Shown here: one piece after another, positions 1 to 2,984 of the stretch
How positions within the stretch are numbered: the stretch's first letter is position 1
How the letters are laid out: each line of letters starts with the position of its first letter
Source: Candidatus Falkowiibacteriota bacterium
GTDB taxonomy: Bacteria > Patescibacteriota > Patescibacteriia > Patescibacteriales > UBA12465
Length of the DNA stretch: 5,783 nt
NCBI GenBank assembly: GCA_026396945.1
Contig: JAPLVX010000033.1
Span: 1 to 5,783 of the forward strand
Reading direction: 5' to 3'
Notes under the pieces: model-generated
The model's database searches: none
Told to the model about the DNA's origin: nothing
What the model saw: only the letters and a program-made list of their open reading frames with translations
Translations under genes and position numbers: made by a program

Positions 1-34
1 GTGACGCTATGGTGACTGAAAGGTGGTAAAATCG
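1..34 (+). repeat. Promoter-like repeat, copy 1 (GTGACGCTAT...)
   Basis: The window begins with GTGACGCTATGGT. The ten bases GTGACGCTAT recur at 2444-2453, and both copies are followed at similar spacing by a purine-rich AAAGG..GG..AAAAT stretch. In copy 2 the motif runs into a consensus TATAAT, and here into TATGGT at 8-13, so the repeat may be a promoter family with a fixed sequence before the -10. The -35 region of this copy lies outside the window. No gene follows directly. It could also be a small dispersed repeat. Confidence 0.35.
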
Positions 35-63
35 TTATATTTCGGACTAAAATAAATTATATA

Positions 64-92
64 TTGACAAAGTAATTATAGTATGCTATCAT
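64..92 (+). promoter_or_regulatory. Sigma70-type promoter (TTGACA-17-TATCAT)
   Basis: A perfect -35 TTGACA (64-69) is separated by 17 nt from a -10 TATCAT (87-92), which is preceded by TGC (84-86), an extended -10 element. The expected start of transcription is near 98-100. No long ORF begins downstream, and a terminator follows at 149-174, so this promoter seems to drive a short non-coding RNA or an early-terminated leader. Confidence 0.7.
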
Positions 93-98
93 AATAGA

Positions 99-174
99 TG
101 ATTTGATAGCACGTGTGTCAATCCTACGGGTCAAAACACTCGTAGCACAAAAGGGTCTATAAACGGCCCTTTTT
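99..174 (+). ncRNA. Candidate small RNA of about 75 nt
   Basis: The interval lies between a near-consensus promoter (64-92) and an intrinsic terminator (149-174). It contains a 5-bp hairpin, CTACG (124-128) with CGTAG (141-145), in front of the terminator stem. There is no convincing ORF: the only short one is a GTG-started 10-codon frame at 113-145 without a Shine-Dalgarno. I do not recognise it as tmRNA, 6S RNA, SRP RNA or a known riboswitch. Alternatively it is a leader whose read-through feeds the 468 gene. Boundaries are inferred from the promoter and terminator only. Confidence 0.4.
149..174 (+). terminator. Intrinsic terminator
   Basis: AAAAGGGTC (149-157) pairs with GGCCCTTTT (165-173), with one T-G wobble at 156/166 and a 7-nt loop, and runs into TTTTT (170-174). 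The A-rich 5' arm and T-rich 3' arm are typical of a Rho-independent terminator and would also work weakly on the other strand. Confidence 0.7.
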
Positions 175-224
175 AATTTGTTAAATTATATAAGTTGAGT
201 TTTTCCGTTAAAAACTGTAACGTT

Positions 225-252
225 TTCTTGTATTCTACGTATTCTATATAAG
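225..252 (+). promoter_or_regulatory. Weak promoter candidate with TATTCTA direct repeat
   Basis: The -10-like TATAAG (247-252) lies 16 nt downstream of the poor -35-like TTCTTG (225-230). The segment carries a 7-bp direct repeat TATTCTA (231-237 and 240-246), which could be a binding site. It is the best visible candidate for starting a transcript across the 268-421 leader, but the -35 is poor. Nothing else is evident in 175-267. Confidence 0.2.
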
Positions 253-267
253 AGTTAACAAATTATT

Positions 268-363
268 ATGCAAAACATTAATCTACAATCTAAGAACTAC
301 AGCCGGTTTAATGAATCCCTTTCAACCAGAGGATTAATGTTTGTATTATATAATAAGCTTTAA
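268..363 (+). CDS. 31-residue leader ORF or transposase N-terminal remnant
   Basis: An ATG-started frame of 31 codons ends with TAA at 361-363. Its only ribosome-binding hint is AAGAG at 250-254, 13 nt upstream, so translation is uncertain. Two readings are possible. First, it is a leader peptide: codons 20-23 coincide with the antiterminator segment 326-335, and its stop lies 30 nt before the terminator stem at 393-418. Second, residues NYSRFNESLSTRG resemble, from memory, the 'YN-SL--RG' pattern near the N-terminus of IS4/IS5-type transposases, so it may be a decayed transposase start. No rest of a transposase and no terminal inverted repeats are visible. Confidence 0.25.
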   Translation: MQNINLQSKNYSRFNESLSTRGLMFVLYNKL

Positions 364-421
364 AAGAAATAGAAGATATATAATATATACACAAATCCTC
401 TGGGGAACCAGGGGATTTTTT
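314..421 (+). promoter_or_regulatory. Putative transcription attenuator (mutually exclusive hairpins)
   Basis: Segment 2, CCAGAGGATT (326-335), is a perfect complement of segment 3, AATCCTCTGG (394-403). Segment 3 is also the 5' arm of the terminator, pairing with segment 4, CCAGGGGATT (408-417). Segments 2 and 4 are near-identical, so they compete for segment 3. A weaker segment 1, AATCC (314-318), can pair with GGATT (331-335) in segment 2. This 1:2, 2:3, 3:4 order is that of a classical attenuator. It sits 35 nt before the Shine-Dalgarno of the 468 gene, whose expression it would control. The signal (translation of the 268-363 ORF, a protein or a ligand) is unknown. Confidence 0.45.
393..421 (+). 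terminator. Intrinsic terminator upstream of the 468 gene
   Basis: An 11-bp stem (393-403 with 408-418, one T-G wobble at 399/412) closes a GGAA tetraloop (404-407), and the 3' arm runs into six T (416-421). It stands between the leader and the coding gene, so read-through or antitermination is needed unless a promoter lies in the AT-rich 422-455. Confidence 0.75.
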
Positions 422-467
422 ATAAATTCAATCTTAAAGTTCATTAACAATTAAAAAGGAGGTTTCT

Positions 468-839
468 ATGACACCCGAAGAATTCAAGAAAAAAATTAAC
501 GAAGAGTATGCTTCTTATTATCGAAGCGATGAAGTCCATTGCGATACTTGGCAGGTATTCAACTTTATCAGTTCCTCAAATCAAAGATTTGTTGCCTATC
601 TTGTAGATCGTATTTATGAGAACTATGGCTATCCATACGATCAGGGTTATAACGAATTATTCGTTCATGATCTTGAAACTGGCAAAAGCCAGGGAACAGG
701 GATGATAAAGTTTGAGGAAAGCGGTAATAACTTCTATTCAAAAGAGGATCGAATAGATTCGGTTATTAGTGTTTCTGATAAGGGGCAAGTTGTTTATAAA
801 ACACGGGATGGCAAAGAACACATCATTACTCTTTCTTAA
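468..839 (+). CDS. Hypothetical protein, 123 aa
   Basis: The start is well supported: AAGGAGG at 456-462 lies 5 nt before the ATG. I do not recognise the family. The protein is soluble-looking, acidic and rich in Tyr, with no signal peptide or membrane segment. Residues 1-20 look helical. Residues 40-123 look like alternating beta strands, including YNELFVHDLETGK (61-73) and a final strand pair ending TRDGKEHIITLS. This second half resembles the last ~75 residues of the downstream protein, which ends ELKVRTRKGVNTISL, with a similar order of hydrophobic stretches. The two may share a beta domain by duplication. It lies behind an attenuator-like leader and is probably co-transcribed with the next gene, since no terminator separates them. 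A role is not deducible. Confidence 0.8.
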   Translation: MTPEEFKKKINEEYASYYRSDEVHCDTWQVFNFISSSNQRFVAYLVDRIYENYGYPYDQGYNELFVHDLETGKSQGTGMIKFEESGNNFYSKEDRIDSVISVSDKGQVVYKTRDGKEHIITLS

Positions 840-916
840 TCGTTTATGGCGGCGGCGGCGCATACGTCGGGTCAACCGATTTTTATCGCCAAGCTTGTTT
901 AAGCATCTCTGATGAA
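839..916 (+). other. Open, protein-like 5' extension of the 917 frame without a canonical start
   Basis: The frame of the downstream 470-aa ORF stays open back to the TAA at 797-799. Between 827 and 916 it reads YSFLIVYGGGGAYVG and then STDFYRQACLSISDELLKLG across the annotated start. This is a hydrophobic strand, a glycine-rich loop and a helix, as in the first unit of a Rossmann-like fold. It has no ATG, GTG or TTG before 917. The only nearby ATG (846-848) is in another frame, at the edge of a (GGC)4 run (848-859), so a one-base loss, a sequencing error or a non-standard start such as ATC at 839 could explain it. Confidence 0.4.
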
Positions 917-932
917 TTGCTAAAGCTTGGCG
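887..932 (+). repeat. 10-bp inverted repeat around the start region
   Basis: CGCCAAGCTT (887-896) is the exact reverse complement of AAGCTTGGCG (923-932), with a 26-nt gap. The hairpin would put the TTG candidate start (917) in its loop and end 5 nt before the ATG at 938, so it could affect translation initiation of the large gene. There is no T-run, so it is not a terminator. It may also be fortuitous within coding sequence. Confidence 0.45.
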
Positions 933-2329
933 TAGTAATGCCCACTAAGTCTATTGTCGCGGTATGTACATATCGGCAACCTGACACCTTAACGCAGGCC
1001 CTGCAATCAATTAGCCAGTCTGGACAATTCGTGGTCAGTTCCGTGAACTTGAAAAACGAGGTTGATGGCAGTACCATCGCCGCCGGTTATCATGAAAACG
1101 ACTTAGCGCTTAATGGTGCCTACACTCATTATATGTCGAGCGCTCATCAACTCTTAATTTTTAGCGATTGCTTGAAGGAGATGGATGACAAATGGGGCTA
1201 CCTATTGGTTGAAGCCGGTAAGATGTATGATGAAATAATCATTATCAATCCTGATTGTTTATCGAAGCGAAAAATTTCGCTAGCTGATTTACGTCAAGTT
1301 AAAATGTTTAACCAGAAAAATGTCAGGCAGGAATGGTCGCTATCATTAATTTCCGACTTTGTTTTGCCATCAGAAGAAGTGACTTTGGCTAAGCTAACAT
1401 CCATTCAGAACGCCAAAGCCTGGCAAAAACTAATGGAAGAAAAAAAACGGCAAGCTGAATTTGAACAAAAGCAAGAAGAGGCGAAGAAAAAACTCAACTC
1501 GCTTATTGGTGGAAACCAGGTTTCGCCGGTTACGGAAAAGTGTTTGTTAGATATGCTTTTAAGAGATCGAGAGCTATGGGGTTTGGCCATTTTAAACCCC
1601 GATACCGTAGCTATAGTTTCCGGTAGGAGTGAATGGGGTTCGTCAGGCGGGGTTGGCTATTACAGCCAGGCTGTTATGATTTTTCAGGGTCAACAAGAGA
1701 CCAAAGAATGGTGCTATCGTGATCGCTATGATTCCAGAAAGGATAATTGGGATTTATGTATCGAGAGAATCGGTCAGATCAAACAAGAACAAAATGGTGG
1801 GGAAGTAAGCTTCGGTGTGGAGTTATTGAATAAAGATAAGTCTCGCTGGACAGAATTCAAGTTTGCGTTCAAGCCAGAGCCGACCAATATCGCAACCCTA
1901 TCGACTGAAGACCAATTAGCTTTTCAGAATCAAATAGAGGAAGCTATTCAGCGCTTATTAAAGATTAAAGAAGAGCGTTGGATTGGCCAACCGGAAATGA
2001 TGCAGTACAGTGAACAGCCAAGACAGCTTATGCCGGGAGAGTCAATTTATACTAAGTACCAGAAACCAGCCCTCCAACAAAAGGTAGTTCATGAACAAAT
2101 TGGGATCGCGACCTTTGTCTTAGTGGAACAAATTGATCACCGGGTTTCTGATCCGCAACTTCGTTATGAACTATACTGTTTGAAATTTGGCAATAAGGAG
2201 CCAACTTTATTATCTGAGGACCATAGTTATGATCGCGCTGAAGGTAATGCGATGATAAGTATTATCGATCTGAATAGCCAAGAGCTTAAAGTCAGAACCA
2301 GGAAGGGAGTAAATACAATCTCTCTGTAG
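917..2329 (+). CDS. Hypothetical coiled-coil protein, about 470 aa (start uncertain)
   Basis: The reading frame is clear but the start is not: TTG at 917 and ATG at 938 both lack a Shine-Dalgarno, and protein-like sequence continues upstream to about 827. I do not recognise the family. From the TTG, residues 1-150 are mixed alpha/beta (strands near 11-18, 79-83 and 106-110). Residues about 164-196 form a highly charged predicted coiled coil (Lys/Glu/Gln-rich). Residues about 220-320 are a beta-rich region with many aromatics (WCYRDRYD at 265-272), and 333-355 is a charged helix. Residues about 396-470 are a beta domain resembling the upstream 123-aa protein. There is no signal peptide or membrane span, so it is likely cytoplasmic. 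The N-terminal pattern is compatible with a Rossmann-like nucleotide-binding fold (SLOG or deoxyribosyltransferase-like), which is a weak inference. It follows the 468 gene and ends 5 nt before a strong terminator. Confidence 0.8.
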   Translation: MLKLGVVMPTKSIVAVCTYRQPDTLTQALQSISQSGQFVVSSVNLKNEVDGSTIAAGYHENDLALNGAYTHYMSSAHQLLIFSDCLKEMDDKWGYLLVEAGKMYDEIIIINPDCLSKRKISLADLRQVKMFNQKNVRQEWSLSLISDFVLPSEEVTLAKLTSIQNAKAWQKLMEEKKRQAEFEQKQEEAKKKLNSLIGGNQVSPVTEKCLLDMLLRDRELWGLAILNPDTVAIVSGRSEWGSSGGVGYYSQAVMIFQGQQETKEWCYRDRYDSRKDNWDLCIERIGQIKQEQNGGEVSFGVELLNKDKSRWTEFKFAFKPEPTNIATLSTEDQLAFQNQIEEAIQRLLKIKEERWIGQPEMMQYSEQPRQLMPGESIYTKYQKPALQQKVVHEQIGIATFVLVEQIDHRVSDPQLRYELYCLKFGNKEPTLLSEDHSYDRAEGNAMISIIDLNSQELKVRTRKGVNTISL

Positions 2330-2334
2330 TATTT

Positions 2335-2362
2335 AGGGAAGCTTGAAAAAAGCTTCCTTTTT
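2335..2362 (+). terminator. Strong intrinsic terminator after the 917 gene
   Basis: GGAAGCTT (2337-2344) pairs perfectly with AAGCTTCC (2350-2357) over a GAAAA loop. The stem is extendable by G-T and A-T at 2335-2336, and TTTTT follows (2358-2362). It ends the 468-2329 transcription unit. Confidence 0.85.
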
Positions 2363-2398
2363 AAAATTAAATAAATACGATCAGAGCCTCATCAATAG

Positions 2399-2430
2399 GC
2401 TGACAATATTTGCCTCCCTGTATTGTTAGC
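2399..2430. repeat. 10-bp imperfect inverted repeat in intergenic DNA
   Basis: GCTGACAATA (2399-2408) pairs with TATTGTTAGC (2421-2430), with one G-T wobble and a 12-nt loop. A shorter alternative stem, AGCCT (2385-2389) with AGGCT (2397-2401), overlaps and would exclude it. No T-run follows, so it is not a terminator. It could be part of a structured RNA or a protein site. It lies just before the second GTGACGCTAT motif. Confidence 0.35.
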
Positions 2431-2443
2431 TACACAAAAAGTT

Positions 2444-2478
2444 GTGACGCTATAATGATAGAGGAAAGGGGAAAATAG
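2444..2478 (+). promoter_or_regulatory. Promoter-like repeat, copy 2 (GTGACGCTATAAT)
   Basis: GTGACGCTAT repeats the first ten bases of the window and here includes a consensus -10 TATAAT (2451-2456). A -35 at normal spacing is poor: TTGTTA (2423-2428) is 22 nt away. The similarity to copy 1 continues downstream as AAAGG/GGAAAAT. If active, it would yield an RNA of about 60 nt ending at the hairpin 2489-2522, with no ORF in between. Confidence 0.35.
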
Positions 2479-2488
2479 AGGGAGCTAA

Positions 2489-2522
2489 AAAATAAAAGAC
2501 TACGTTTGTAGCCTTTTATTTT
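2489..2522 (-). terminator. Bidirectional terminator, best on the minus strand
   Basis: AAAATAAAAG (2489-2498) pairs with CTTTTATTTT (2513-2522), enclosing CTAC (2500-2503) with GTAG (2508-2511). In plus-strand RNA the 2499/2512 pair is an A-C mismatch. In minus-strand RNA it becomes a G-U wobble, giving an unbroken 15-bp stem followed by a T-run. It lies 42 bp downstream of the stop of the minus-strand repressor gene, which it most likely serves, while also blocking plus-strand transcription. Confidence 0.65.
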
Positions 2523-2564
2523 AAGTAATCAAGGATAAGGAGGGGCAATTTAAATTGAGTTAAA

Positions 2565-2783
2565 TTAATTTTTTTCTAACAATAAATCATCAATGCTACA
2601 ACCGAGTGCATCAGCAATTCTTTTGACGGTTTCTACTCTCGGATCAAGGGTAGACCTTGATTCTATTTTAGTAATTGTATGCAAAGTTACTTCGGCTAGC
2701 TTAGAAAGTTTGTCTTGGGATAAGCCAGATTTTTGTCGGTATTTTTTAATGTTTTTAGCAAGCGGCATCGTGACTTTATTCAT
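2565..2783 (-). CDS. XRE-family HTH transcriptional repressor, 72 aa
   Basis: This is a compact Cro/C1-type (HTH_3) DNA-binding protein. Residues 8-66 contain the five-helix domain: NIKKYRQKSGLSQDKLSKLA (11-30) covers helix 1 and the start of the HTH, and recognition helix 3 lies at about 34-42 (LHTITKIES). The hydrophobic C-terminal end GCSIDDLL (61-68) is typical of the family. It has no sensor or dimerisation domain, so it probably works as a simple dimer. Start: ATG at 2783, with only a weak TAGAG (2795-2791) upstream. The next Met is residue 6. A perfect 20-bp palindrome lies 10 bp before the ATG, as expected for autoregulation, and also covers the divergent promoter of the surface-protein operon. 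Function as repressor of that operon is inferred from this layout. It could instead be the antitoxin-like half of a lost pair, but no toxin gene is adjacent. Confidence 0.9.
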   Translation of the reverse strand: MNKVTMPLAKNIKKYRQKSGLSQDKLSKLAEVTLHTITKIESRSTLDPRVETVKRIADALGCSIDDLLLEKN

Positions 2784-2786
2784 AAA

Positions 2787-2815
2787 TTGACTCTATAGTA
2801 AAATTTTACTATAAT
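2787..2815 (+). promoter_or_regulatory. Promoter of the surface-protein operon (TTGACT-17-TATAAT)
   Basis: The -35 TTGACT (2787-2792) and the perfect -10 TATAAT (2810-2815) are separated by exactly 17 nt. It faces the 2985 gene, giving a 5' leader of about 160 nt. The palindromic operator (2794-2813) fills the spacer and most of the -10, so a bound repressor should exclude RNA polymerase. The -35 begins 4 bp from the repressor start codon. Confidence 0.7.
2794..2813. promoter_or_regulatory. 20-bp perfect palindromic operator
   Basis: TATAGTAAAATTTTACTATA is an exact palindrome centred between 2803 and 2804, of a size expected for an XRE dimer. It overlaps the plus-strand promoter spacer and -10, and the probable start of transcription of the divergent repressor gene. 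A further half-site TTTACTA (seen at 2805-2811) recurs at 2833-2839, 28 bp away, and may be an auxiliary site. Confidence 0.75.
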
Positions 2816-2816
2816 T

Positions 2817-2845
2817 ATTATATACTTAAATATTTACTAAATTTA
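2817..2845 (-). promoter_or_regulatory. Promoter of the XRE gene
   Basis: On the minus strand a perfect -10 TATAAT occupies 2822-2817. At 17 nt spacing the -35 would be TAAATT (2845-2840), which is weak. Transcription would start near 2810, inside the palindrome, so the repressor would control its own gene. The auxiliary half-site 2833-2839 lies in the spacer. Confidence 0.5.
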
Positions 2846-2984
2846 ATTTTCTTCACCCTCTCTCAATCTATTCTATTTTAACATAAGCCCAGTAAACTCT
2901 CCAAGACATAAGTATACATAATTTATAAAAGAAATCAATTTAAATATAAAGGAATTTTTAAAAATAAAAATATTAAGAAAATGC

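Noticed and set aside
113..145. GTG-started 10-codon frame inside the putative small RNA
   Set aside because: It has no Shine-Dalgarno and is too short to separate from chance; kept only as a remark on the leader alternative.
326..403. The 10-bp inverted repeat as terminal repeats of a small mobile element
   Set aside because: No target-site duplication flanks it, and the overlap with a terminator stem explains the repeat better as competing RNA structure.
825..845. Programmed -1 frameshift joining the 468 and 917 frames
   Set aside because: The relative frame is right, but the end of the 468 gene (CTT TCT TAA) has no canonical slippery heptamer and no upstream stimulating site was seen.
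883..1077. Minus-strand 64-codon ORF over the start of the large gene
   Set aside because: It lies opposite a much longer frame, with no ribosome-binding site or recognisable protein; a shadow ORF.
2593..2790. Plus-strand ORF opposite the XRE gene
   Set aside because: It is the complement of a clear HTH protein and has no supporting start signal.
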